Source of the DNA: an uncultured Paracoccaceae bacterium
Lineage (GTDB): Bacteria; Pseudomonadota; Alphaproteobacteria; Rhodobacterales; Rhodobacteraceae
Direction: 5' to 3'
Assembly (NCBI GenBank): GCA_951812305.1
Contig: CATOSB010000014.1
Location: 1 to 46,852, forward strand
DNA length: 46,852 nucleotides
The notes beneath the pieces are model-generated. The model was not told where the DNA came from and ran no database searches. It saw only the letters and a program-made list of their open reading frames with translations. The position numbers were made by a program, and so were the translations under genes. Positions 1-7,914 of the stretch are shown in pieces. Every line of letters begins with the position of its first letter. Position 1 is the first letter of the stretch.

Positions 1-342
1 TCTCAATCGGTGCGGGTTGTGATTGCGACCAGGCCGGTGGATTTCAGGAAGGGCCATGACGGGCTGGCGGCGGTTGCTGAACGCGATCCGGGCCTTGATC
101 CGCACTCGGGCGTAATCATCGTGTTCCGCGCCAAACGTGGAGACCGCATCAAGGTTCTGCTTTGGGATGGGTCCGGTCTGGTGATGACGTACAAGCGGCT
201 GGAACAGGGCAAGTTCGCCTGGCCCAGGGTCCATGATGGCGTGATGCGGCTGTCCAAGGCACAATTTGAGGCCCTGTTTGAGGGTCTGGACTGGCGACGG
301 GTGACGGCGCGGCGGACACGTCGACCGGGTGCGGCAGAGTGA
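1..342 (+). CDS. tnpB: IS66 TnpB accessory protein (5' end cut by window start)
   Basis: The reading frame is open from base 1. Comparison with the two other copies (2577 and 4667) shows that the window begins at codon 5, so only about four residues are missing. TnpB of IS66 is a small (about 117 aa) accessory protein, the 'Orf2-like' family, needed with TnpA and TnpC for transposition; its biochemical role is not settled. The product matches the other copies almost residue for residue. It ends 55 bases before tnpC. Confidence 0.9.
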   Translation, partial: SQSVRVVIATRPVDFRKGHDGLAAVAERDPGLDPHSGVIIVFRAKRGDRIKVLLWDGSGLVMTYKRLEQGKFAWPRVHDGVMRLSKAQFEALFEGLDWRRVTARRTRRPGAAE

Positions 343-397
343 CTCTCAGCCTTATGTACAGGGTGTAAATCGTGGCCTGATCTGCTAAGAACACGCC

Positions 398-2014
398 ATG
401 CCTGACGCCCTTGAATCCCTTGATCTGGATGCCCTTCCCGCGGAGGTGCGGGCGGTTGTTTTGGCGGCCCGGCAGGACGCTTCAAACCTAACATCTCAGT
501 TTGCCGAACTCGAAGAAAGCAACGCCGCTCTCGCCACGCAGAACGCGGAACTTGAGGCGATCAACGCGCGTCTGGAGCATTTTGTCAAAGAACTGCACCA
601 GCTGGTCTATGGCAAACGCTCCGAGAAGCTCAGCCCGGATGAACGGCAACTGGCTTTTGAAGATCTGGAGGTCGCGACAGTCGAGGCCGAGGCGCAGTCA
701 GAAACAATCGAGATGACCAAACCGCGCAAGAAGCGCAAACCTGCGCAGCGCAACCTTGGGAACCTGCCGGATCATCTGGAACGTATCGAACAGGTGATCG
801 AGCCTGACAGCATTACATGCCCCTGCGGCTGTGGTGAGATGGTCAGGATCGGCGAAGATCGCACCGAACGACTGGATATTGTTCCGGCCCAGGCGCGGGT
901 GATCGTGACCATCCGGCCCAAATACGCCTGTCCGAACAAGGACGCTGGCGTGACCCAGGCACCTGCACCGGTACATCTGATCGAGGGTGGCCTGCCTACC
1001 GAGGGGACATTGGCGCAGGTGGCGGTCTCCAAGTACGCCGATCACTGCCCCTTGTTCCGGCAGGCGCAGATTTATGCCCGATCCGGCCTTGATCTGCACC
1101 GCTCCACCCTTGCGGGCTGGATGGGCCGGATATCCTTCCATCTTGCTCCCGTGGTGGATCATCTGTTCAAAGATCTCAAATCTTCCAGCAAGCTCTTTGC
1201 TGATGAGACGCGCTGTCCGGTGCTCGATCCGGGGCGCGGCAGAACCAAGACCGGGTATCTCTGGGCCATTGCCCGCGATGAGCGGCCCTTCGGGGGCACC
1301 GGCCCACCGGGTGTTGTGTTCTGTTACGCCGATGGGCGTGGCGGCAAACACGCAACGGAGTTCCTGACCGGCTTCAGCGGTACGCTGCAGGTGGATGGCT
1401 ATACGGGTTATAATGCCCTGACCAAACCGGGCCGTAACTCAGGATCCGTCAAACTGGCCTATTGCTGGGCTCATGCGCGGCGCAAGCTCAAGGAAGTGCA
1501 TGACCGCGATGGCTCGCCCATTGCAGGGGATGGGCTCAGGCGGATTGCCGAGTTCTACAAGATCGAGGCTGAGATCAGAGGAAAACCCGCCGCCGAGCGC
1601 AAAGCTGTTCGCCAGGAAAAGACCAAGCCGCTGATCGAGGCATTCGAGATCTGGCTCAAAACCGTCCGCTCCCGCCTCTCGGCCAAATCACGCCTCGGCA
1701 ATAAGCTCTCCTACATCGCCAAACACATGGACGGACTGAAGCTCTTTCTCGATGACGGCGCTATCGAGATGGACAGCAACGTGGTCGAGCGAACCATCCG
1801 CCCGATTGCCCTCAATCGTAAGAACGCGCTCTTTGCGGGCCATGACGAAGGTGGCAGAAACTGGGGGCGTATCGCCTCCCTGATCGAAACCTGCAAGCTT
1901 AACGACGTCGAGCCCTATGCCTATCTCAAGGCAACCCTCGAAGCCATCGCTGCCGGCCATCCAGCAGCCCGCATCGACGAACTCATGCCATGGAACTTTG
2001 ACAGGGCGCGGTGA
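398..2014 (+). CDS. tnpC: IS66 transposase TnpC
   Basis: 538-residue DDE transposase of the IS66 family. An N-terminal coiled coil precedes a Cys-rich zinc-binding region (C-P-C-G-C-G motif). The catalytic acidic residues lie in F-A-D-E-T-R, L-Q-V-D-G-Y and S-N-V-V-E-R-T. Compared with the 545-residue copy at 5076-6713 it lacks seven residues near residue 27 (about codons 480-490 of the window), where the two copies also differ in sequence. That is an in-frame change in the N-terminal linker, so the copy may still be active. It starts at ATG 398, 55 bases after tnpB. Confidence 0.93.
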   Translation: MPDALESLDLDALPAEVRAVVLAARQDASNLTSQFAELEESNAALATQNAELEAINARLEHFVKELHQLVYGKRSEKLSPDERQLAFEDLEVATVEAEAQSETIEMTKPRKKRKPAQRNLGNLPDHLERIEQVIEPDSITCPCGCGEMVRIGEDRTERLDIVPAQARVIVTIRPKYACPNKDAGVTQAPAPVHLIEGGLPTEGTLAQVAVSKYADHCPLFRQAQIYARSGLDLHRSTLAGWMGRISFHLAPVVDHLFKDLKSSSKLFADETRCPVLDPGRGRTKTGYLWAIARDERPFGGTGPPGVVFCYADGRGGKHATEFLTGFSGTLQVDGYTGYNALTKPGRNSGSVKLAYCWAHARRKLKEVHDRDGSPIAGDGLRRIAEFYKIEAEIRGKPAAERKAVRQEKTKPLIEAFEIWLKTVRSRLSAKSRLGNKLSYIAKHMDGLKLFLDDGAIEMDSNVVERTIRPIALNRKNALFAGHDEGGRNWGRIASLIETCKLNDVEPYAYLKATLEAIAAGHPAARIDELMPWNFDRAR

Positions 2015-2024
2015 CACCGCTTAC

Positions 2025-2143
2025 AGAGCTTCTTCCAATCCTGCCAATGTATTTCCAATTTGGCCAATGCTCTCATCCTTCCCGAACAGCTCATGCATCC
2101 TTGCTCGAATCTCCTCGCAATGCATGGCATGTCCCGCTTCTTT
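2025..2143 (-). pseudogene. Fragment 3 of the alpha-CTD/sigma-4 chimeric regulator (winged-helix-like part)
   Basis: This 119-bp strip between two IS66 insertions carries an open minus-strand frame. It continues exactly in phase from the piece at 6724-7914 once IS 2144-6723 and one copy of the GCTTCTTT duplication are removed. The joined residues read ...V-L-I-L-K-E-A-G-H-A-M-H-C-E-E-I-R-A-R-M-H-E-L-F-G-K-D, a pattern like HARE/winged-helix HTH domains (as in the RNA polymerase delta subunit). The domain name is a judgement by eye. The gene continues beyond IS66 copy 1, outside the window, so its C-terminus is unknown. Confidence 0.7.
2136..2143. repeat. 8-bp target-site duplication GCTTCTTT (left copy; right copy 6724-6731)
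   Basis: GCTTCTTT stands immediately left of the IS66 left end at 2144 and again immediately right of the IS66 right end at 6723. IS66-family elements make 8-bp duplications. The pair shows that the whole 2144-6723 block entered at one target site, even though it now holds one partial and one full IS66. Confidence 0.9.
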
Positions 2144-2223
2144 GTAAGCGATGCGAACGCCCCATGGTATCGCGCGCGCGTCTGATGTGAGATTCTGGCC
2201 TCCAATGATCTGGAGGTAATTTG

Positions 2224-2580
2224 ATGTTGGATGATGGGGCGGAGGTTTCGCGCCGCAGGCCTGTACTACGGACGGCGGCGGAGCGCGCGGCGATTGTGGC
2301 CGAGACGTATGCGCCAGGCGCGACGGTTGCGGGTGTGGCTCGCAAACACGGTATGTCGGCGACGCGGTTATCGACATGGCGCACGACGGCCCGGCGCAAG
2401 GTCGCGCGTGACGAGGGTCAGACGTCTGGTTTTGCAGAGATCGCAGTGCTTGCGACACCACCGCCTTCGCCCTTTGACGGTATTGAGATCATCGCGGGAT
2501 CTGTCTCTATCCGGTTGCCCAAAAGCACGGCATCAAAACGGATCGCGAATGTTGCGCGGCACCTGGCGCGACAGGGATGA
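2224..2580 (+). CDS. tnpA: IS66 TnpA (copy 2), small HTH accessory protein
   Basis: About 118 residues. The middle part, around G-V-A-R-K-H-G-M-S-A-T-R-L-S-T-W, is the helix-turn-helix of IS66 Orf1/TnpA proteins, which probably binds the element ends. ATG 2224 is preferred over the TTG three bases earlier because GGAGG lies six bases upstream. It overlaps tnpB by four bases (ATGA), the usual translational coupling in this family. Confidence 0.92.
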   Translation: MLDDGAEVSRRRPVLRTAAERAAIVAETYAPGATVAGVARKHGMSATRLSTWRTTARRKVARDEGQTSGFAEIAVLATPPPSPFDGIEIIAGSVSIRLPKSTASKRIANVARHLARQG

Positions 2581-2930
2581 TTGTTCCGTCGCAATCGGTG
2601 CGGGTTGTGATTGCGACCAGGCCGGTGGATTTCAGGAAGGGCCATGACGGGCTGGCGGCGGTTGCTGAACGCGATCCGGGCCTTGATCCGCACTCGGGCG
2701 TAATCATCGTGTTCCGCGCCAAACGTGGAGACCGCATCAAGGTTCTGCTTTGGGATGGGTCCGGTCTGGTGATGACGTACAAGCGGCTGGAACAGGGCAA
2801 GTTCGCCTGGCCCAGGGTCCATGATGGCGTGATGCGGCTGTCCAAGGCACAATTTGAGGCCCTGTTTGAGGGCCTGGACTGGCGACGGGTGACGGCGCGG
2901 CGGACACGTCGACCGGGTGCGGCAGAGTGA
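2577..2930 (+). CDS. tnpB: IS66 TnpB (copy 2)
   Basis: Full 117-residue IS66 Orf2-like accessory protein, coupled to tnpA through an ATGA overlap. The core reads R-P-V-D-F-R-K-G-H-D-G-L-A-A and W-D-G-S-G-L-V-M-T-Y-K-R-L, typical of TnpB. It is nearly identical to the copies at 1-342 and 4667-5020. Confidence 0.92.
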   Translation: MIVPSQSVRVVIATRPVDFRKGHDGLAAVAERDPGLDPHSGVIIVFRAKRGDRIKVLLWDGSGLVMTYKRLEQGKFAWPRVHDGVMRLSKAQFEALFEGLDWRRVTARRTRRPGAAE

Positions 2931-2985
2931 CTCTCAGCCTTATGTACAGGGTGTAAATCGTGGCCTGATCTGCTAAGAACACGCC

Positions 2986-4233
2986 ATGCCTGACGCTCTT
3001 GAATCCCTTGATCTGGATGCCCTTCCCGCGGAGGTGCGGGCGGTTGTTTTGGCGGCACGGAAAGAGGCGTTTGGCGTGAGCCTGTTGAACAGCAACCTGA
3101 CGTCGCGCAATTGTGCACTCGAAGAAAGCAACGCCGCTCTCGCCACGCAGAACGCGGAACTTGAGGCGATCAACGCGCGTCTGGAGCATTTTGTCAAAGA
3201 ACTGCACCAGCTGGTCTATGGCAAACGCTCCGAGAAGCTCAGCCCGGATGAACGGCAACTGGCTTTTGAAGATCTGGAGGTCGCGACAGCGGAGGCCGAG
3301 GCGCAGTCAGAAACAATCGAGATGACCAAACCGCGCAAGAAGCGCAAACCTGCGCAGCGCAACCTTGGGAACCTGCCGGATCATCTGGAACGTATCGAAC
3401 AGGTGATCGAGCCTGACAGCATTACATGCCCCTGCGGCTGTGGTGAGATGGTCAGGATCGGCGAAGATCGCACCGAACGACTGGATATTGTTCCGGCCCA
3501 GGCGCGGGTGATCGTGACCATCCGGCCCAAATACGCCTGTCCGAACAAGGACGCTGGCGTGACCCAGGCACCTGCACCGGTACATCTGATCGAGGGTGGC
3601 CTGCCTACCGAGGGGACATTGGCGCAGGTGGCGGTCTCCAAGTACGCCGATCACTGCCCCTTGTTCCGGCAGGCGCAGATTTATGCCCGATCCGGCCTTG
3701 ATCTGCACCGCTCCACCCTTGCGGGCTGGATGGGCCGGATATCCTTCCATCTTGCTCCCGTGGTGGATCATCTGTTCAAAGATATCAAATCTTCCAGCAA
3801 GCTCTTTGCCGATGAGACGCGCTGTCCGGTGCTCGATCCGGGGCGCGGCAGAACCAAGACCGGGTATCTCTGGGCCATTGCCCGCGATGAGCGGCCCTTC
3901 GGGGGCACCGCCCCACCGGGTGTTGTGTTTTGTTACGCCGATGGGCGTGGCGGCAAACACGCAACGGAGTTCCTGACCGGCTTCAGCGGTACGCTGCAGG
4001 TGGATGGCTATACGGGTTATAATGCCCTGACCAAACCGGGCCGTAACTCAGGATCCGTCAAACTGGCCTATTGCTGGGCTCATGCGCGGCGCAAGCTCAA
4101 GGAAGTGCATGACCGCGATGGCTCGCCCATTGCAGGGGATGGGCTCAAGCGGATTGCCGAGTTCTACAAGATCGAGGCTGAGATTAGAGGAAAACCCGCC
4201 GCCGAGCGCAAAGCTGTTCGCCAGGAAAAGACC
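2986..4233 (+). pseudogene. tnpC: Truncated IS66 tnpC (copy 2)
   Basis: Opens like a normal IS66 transposase, with coiled coil, Cys motif, and the first two catalytic Asp regions F-A-D-E-T and L-Q-V-D-G. It is cut after residue 416 or so (Q-E-K-T) by the left end of IS66 copy 3. The frame runs 14 codons into the new IS end and stops at 4275. The third catalytic acid (the Glu of N-V-V-E-R) is lost, so the product cannot catalyse transposition. Confidence 0.92.
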
Positions 4234-4313
4234 GTAAGCGATGCGAACGCCCCATGGTATCGCGCGCGCGTCTGATGTGAGATTCTGGCCTCCAATGATC
4301 TGGAGGTAATTTG

Positions 4314-4670
4314 ATGTTGGATGATGGGGCGGAGGTTTCGCGCCGCAGGCCTGTACTACGGACGGCGGCGGAGCGCGCGGCGATTGTGGCCGAGACGTAT
4401 GCGCCAGGCGCGACGGTTGCGGGTGTGGCTCGCAAACACGGTATGTCGGCGACGCGGTTATCGACATGGCGCACGACGGCCCGGCGCAAGGTCGCGCGTG
4501 ACGAGGGTCAGACGTCTGGTTTTGCAGAGATCGCAGTGCTTGCGACACCACCGCCTTCGCCCTTTGACGGTATTGAGATCATCGCGGGATCTGTCTCTAT
4601 CCGGTTGCCCAAAAGCACGGCATCAAAACGGATCGCGAATGTTGCGCGGCACCTGGCGCGACAGGGATGA
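4314..4670 (+). CDS. tnpA: IS66 TnpA (copy 3)
   Basis: Identical in layout to the copy at 2224-2580: GGAGG six bases before the ATG, an HTH-bearing product of about 118 residues, and an ATGA overlap with tnpB. It is the first gene of the only complete three-gene IS66 in the window. Confidence 0.92.
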   Translation: MLDDGAEVSRRRPVLRTAAERAAIVAETYAPGATVAGVARKHGMSATRLSTWRTTARRKVARDEGQTSGFAEIAVLATPPPSPFDGIEIIAGSVSIRLPKSTASKRIANVARHLARQG

Positions 4671-5020
4671 TTGTTCCGTCTCAATCGGTGCGGGTTGTGA
4701 TTGCGACCAGGCCGGTGGATTTCAGGAAGGGCCATGACGGGCTGGCGGCGGTTGCCGAACGCGACCTGGGCCTTGATCCGCACTCGGGCGTAATCATCGT
4801 GTTCCGCGCCAAACGTGGAGATCGCATCAAGGTTCTGCTTTGGGATGGGTCCGGTCTGGTGATGACGTACAAGCGGCTGGAACAGGGCAAGTTCGCCTGG
4901 CCCAGGGTCCATGATGGCGTGATGCGGCTGTCCAAGGCGCAATTTGAGACTCTGTTTGAGGGTCTGGACTGGCGACGGGTGACGGCGCGGCGGACACGTC
5001 GACCGGGTGCGGCAGAGTGA
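4667..5020 (+). CDS. tnpB: IS66 TnpB (copy 3)
   Basis: 117-residue Orf2-like accessory protein. It differs from the other copies at a few positions, for example the E-R-D-L-G-L and F-E-T-L-F stretches, so copy 3 is a slightly diverged lineage and not a fresh duplicate of its neighbours. Translationally coupled to tnpA by ATGA. Confidence 0.92.
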   Translation: MIVPSQSVRVVIATRPVDFRKGHDGLAAVAERDLGLDPHSGVIIVFRAKRGDRIKVLLWDGSGLVMTYKRLEQGKFAWPRVHDGVMRLSKAQFETLFEGLDWRRVTARRTRRPGAAE

Positions 5021-5075
5021 CTCTCAGCCTTATGTACAGGGTGTAAATCGTGGCCTGATCTGCTAAGAACACGCC

Positions 5076-6713
5076 ATGCCTGACGCCCTTGAATCCCTTG
5101 ATCTGGATGCCCTTCCCGCGGAGGTGCGGGCGGTTGTTTTGGCGGCACGGAAAGAGGCGTTTGGCGTGAGCCTGTTGAACAGCAACCTGACGTCGCGCAA
5201 TTGTGCACTCGAAGAAAGCAACGCCGCTCTCGCCACGCAGAACGCGGAACTTGAGGCGATCAACGCGCGTCTGGAGCATTTTGTCAAAGAACTGCACCAG
5301 CTGGTCTATGGCAAACGCTCCGAGAAGCTCAGCCCGGATGAACGGCAACTGGCTTTTGAAGATCTGGAGGTCGCGACAGTCGAGGCCGAGGCGCAGTCAG
5401 AAACAATCGAGATGACCAAACCGCGCAAGAAGCGCAAACCTGTGCAGCGCAACCTTGGGAACCTGCCGGATCATCTGGAACGTATCGAACAGGTGATCGA
5501 GCCTGCCAGCATTACATGCCCCTGCGGCTGTGGTGAGATGGTCAGGATCGGCGAAGATCGCACCGAACGACTGGATATTGTTCCGGCCCAGGCGCGGGTG
5601 ATCGTGACCATCCGGCCCAAATACGCCTGCCCGAACAAGGACGCTGGCGTGGCCCAGGCGCCTGCACCGGTGCATCTGATCGAGGGTGGCCTGCCTACCG
5701 AGGGGACATTGGCGCAGGTGGCCGTGTCCAAGTACGCCGATCACTGCCCCTTGTTCCGGCAGGCGCAGATTTATGCCCGATCCGGCCTTGATCTGCACCG
5801 CTCCACCCTTGCGGGCTGGATGGGCCGGATATCCTTCCATCTTGCTCCCGTGGTGGATCATCTGTTCAAAGATCTCAAATCTTCCAGCAAGCTCTTTGCT
5901 GATGAGACGCGCTGTCCGGTGCTCGATCCGGGGCGCGGCAGAACCAAGACCGGGTATCTCTGGGCCATTGCCCGCGATGAGCGGCCCTTCGGGGGCACCG
6001 CCCCACCGGGTGTTGTGTTCTGTTACGCCGATGGGCGTGGCGGCAAACACGCAACGGAGTTCCTGACCGGCTTCAGCGGTACGCTGCAGGTGGATGGCTA
6101 TACGGGTTATAATGCCCTGACCAAACCGGGCCGTAACTCAGGATCCGTCAAACTGGCCTATTGCTGGGCTCATGCGCGGCGCAAGCTCAAGGAAGTGCAT
6201 GACCGCGATGGCTCGCCCATTGCAGGGGATGGGCTCAGGCGGATTGCCGAGTTCTACAAGATCGAGGCTGAGATTAGAGGAAAACCCGCCGCCGAGCGCA
6301 AAGCTGTTCGCCAGGAAAAGACCAAACCGCTGATCGAGGCATTCGAGATCTGGCTCAAAACCGTCCGCTCCCGCATCTCGACCAAATCACGCCTCGGCGA
6401 TAAGCTCTCCTACATCGCCAAACACATGGACGGACTGAAGCTCTTTCTCGACGACGGCGCTATCGAGATGGACAGCAACGTGGTCGAGCGAACCATCCGC
6501 CCGATTGCCCTCAATCGTAAGAACGCGCTCTTTGCGGGCCATGACGAAGGTGGCAGAAACTGGGGGCGTATCGCCTCCCTGATCGAAACCTGCAAGCTCA
6601 ATGACGTCGAGCCCTATGCCTATCTCAAGGCAACCCTCGAAGCCATCGCAGCAGGTCACCCGGCTGCCCGCATCGACGAACTGATGCCCTGGAGCTTTGA
6701 CAGGGCGCGGTGA
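5076..6713 (+). CDS. tnpC: IS66 transposase TnpC (copy 3, full length)
   Basis: 545 residues. Visible parts in order: coiled coil around residues 45-75; a zinc-binding Cys cluster (C148, C150, C152, with C185 following); a DDE catalytic core with D276 (F-A-D-E-T-R), D340 (Q-V-D-G-Y) and E471 (V-V-E-R-T); and the C-terminal IS66 signature N-D-V-E-P-Y-A-Y-L. The start at ATG 5076 follows tnpB by 55 bases. Its 3' portion is probably a recombinant with copy 2 (see composite element). Confidence 0.94.
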   Translation: MPDALESLDLDALPAEVRAVVLAARKEAFGVSLLNSNLTSRNCALEESNAALATQNAELEAINARLEHFVKELHQLVYGKRSEKLSPDERQLAFEDLEVATVEAEAQSETIEMTKPRKKRKPVQRNLGNLPDHLERIEQVIEPASITCPCGCGEMVRIGEDRTERLDIVPAQARVIVTIRPKYACPNKDAGVAQAPAPVHLIEGGLPTEGTLAQVAVSKYADHCPLFRQAQIYARSGLDLHRSTLAGWMGRISFHLAPVVDHLFKDLKSSSKLFADETRCPVLDPGRGRTKTGYLWAIARDERPFGGTAPPGVVFCYADGRGGKHATEFLTGFSGTLQVDGYTGYNALTKPGRNSGSVKLAYCWAHARRKLKEVHDRDGSPIAGDGLRRIAEFYKIEAEIRGKPAAERKAVRQEKTKPLIEAFEIWLKTVRSRISTKSRLGDKLSYIAKHMDGLKLFLDDGAIEMDSNVVERTIRPIALNRKNALFAGHDEGGRNWGRIASLIETCKLNDVEPYAYLKATLEAIAAGHPAARIDELMPWSFDRAR

Positions 6714-6723
6714 CACCGCTTAC

Positions 6724-7914
6724 GCTTCTTTTAGGATGAGTACATACCTTACGGAGCTTGGAAGCCGTGGAGCGGCGACAACTATATCTCCTCGAAAAGT
6801 TGCACTCAGTCTTTCCAACATCTCGTTCTTGATTTCTGAAAGCGGATAGTCTGGCAATGAAGAGGCAATCTCAGACAAGCGTATTGGAAGGTGTAGGTCG
6901 CGGATTGCAGACACGATCCTCTGACGGAGTGAACCAGATAGATCTTCCGGCTCATGGTTCATCAAGAGCAGATCTTGTTCTTGAATCCAACCTGCGTCGG
7001 TTCGAACGCTTTCAGCGTCTAGGAACGACCTCAAGTCGCCGTACGCCAGATCGACTGCAAGACGTTCCTCAGGAGTCAGTAACTTGCTTACAGCACTGAT
7101 CTGTTCATCAGAGACGATTTTTCGGTTCTTGAAGAGCTTTTCCAACGACCCTTCCTGCTCCAGCGCACCAATCAATATCTTCTTTGTGCGCTTCGTCTCG
7201 AGCTTTTGTTTTGCCTTCTTCTCGATCTGACGAATTCGCTCCCGGGTCACGTCATAGCTGGAAGCGACTTGCTCGAGCGTTTCGGTCACATGTTTATTGA
7301 TACCGTACCGCCGCTGAAGGATGTCTTGCTGCCGGTTATTGAGGGAAGAGACGGATCCCGCAATGATTTCGGCCACCGTCAATTCTTCGATTGAAGCGCT
7401 CTCGGAAGCGTTGATGTCTTCAGGCTTTAGCTTCCCGAGCTCGAGTATGCTCGCAAGCGATATGTGCGAAAGAAATTCGCCACGCAACAAACGTCTAAGA
7501 TCGGGTACAATCTCACTATCTGCACCACAAATTGAGAGACGCGCTTCGATCAGGCTAGAGACGATCTGATCTAGCTGCTCAATACTCTTCCGCCCGCAGC
7601 CGGCCAGCGAACGGATGCGTGAGGCGGTTTCGTCATATGTCTTCAGGAAATCTACAAGGCTATTTCGGTGCTCCAACTGATCAATTTTGAGTAGGTTCGC
7701 GAGCCTGGTCGGCGGTGACCATTCAAACAGTTCATCAGGATAATGCATTCCAGAAAAGAACACTTCGGCGGCCTGGACCGCTCGTGGGATGTCGCCATCC
7801 TCGCTTGAGATCAGTTCTTTGTCACCGTCTGGATAATCAACGCTTGGTACGAAACTGCGCACTATTTGGTCGAGTTCATCTGCCGACTTGCGCCCCACGT
7901 TAGGAAGCTTAAGG
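6724..7914 (-). pseudogene. Fragment 2 of the chimeric regulator: third HhH repeat, sigma-70 region 4, winged-helix-like segment
   Basis: Minus-strand coding piece. Once the IS at 7915-9514 is removed it continues in phase from fragment 1 (the junction codon gives L-K-L-P-N-V-G-R-K-S). In rejoined numbering it holds the end of HhH repeat 2 (about 297-317), HhH repeat 3 (about 358-417, with G-C-G-R-K-S-I-E-Q-L-D), and a sigma-70 region 4 domain at about 480-540 (L-N-N-R-Q-Q-D-I-L-Q-R-R-Y-G, then V-T-R-E-R-I-R-Q-I-E). A winged-helix-like region follows at about 620-690. The present stop codon TAA comes from the IS66 terminus, not the original gene. A putative transcription regulator or alternative-sigma-like factor; its function is inferred from domains only. 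Confidence 0.85.
7907..7914. repeat. 8-bp target-site duplication GCTTAAGG (right copy 9515-9522)
   Basis: GCTTAAGG lies directly left of the GTAACTCCC terminus at 7915 and directly right of GGGAGTTAC ending at 9514. A perfect 8-bp duplication, as expected for an IS66-family insertion, and the key to rejoining the interrupted regulator gene. Confidence 0.93.

Larger units (their letters stand above)
1..2024 (+). mobile_element. IS66-type insertion sequence (copy 1), left part outside window
   Basis: The window opens inside tnpB of a three-gene IS66 element; tnpC and the right end are present. The right terminus ends GACACCGCTTAC at 2024, the inverted form of the GTAAGCG left end seen at 2144 and 4234. 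The bases after it (AGAGCTTC, 2025-2032) should be its 8-bp target duplication, but the partner lies outside the window. It interrupts the minus-strand alpha-CTD/sigma-4 regulator gene. Confidence 0.9.
2144..6723 (+). mobile_element. Composite IS66: truncated copy 2 (2144-4233) fused to full copy 3 (4234-6723)
   Basis: Copy 2 has its left end, tnpA, tnpB and about three quarters of tnpC. At 4234 it is replaced by the left end of copy 3, a full 2490-bp element. The remainder of copy 2 does not follow copy 3. Instead the copy 2 target duplication does (GCTTCTTT, 6724-6731). The simplest history is insertion of copy 3 into tnpC of copy 2, then homologous deletion between the 3' part of copy 3 and the displaced 3' part of copy 2. 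Confidence 0.85.

Noticed and set aside
698..1351. 217-codon open frame antisense to IS66 tnpC (also at 3307 and 5397)
   Set aside because: Shadow of the conserved transposase; no start signal or domain.
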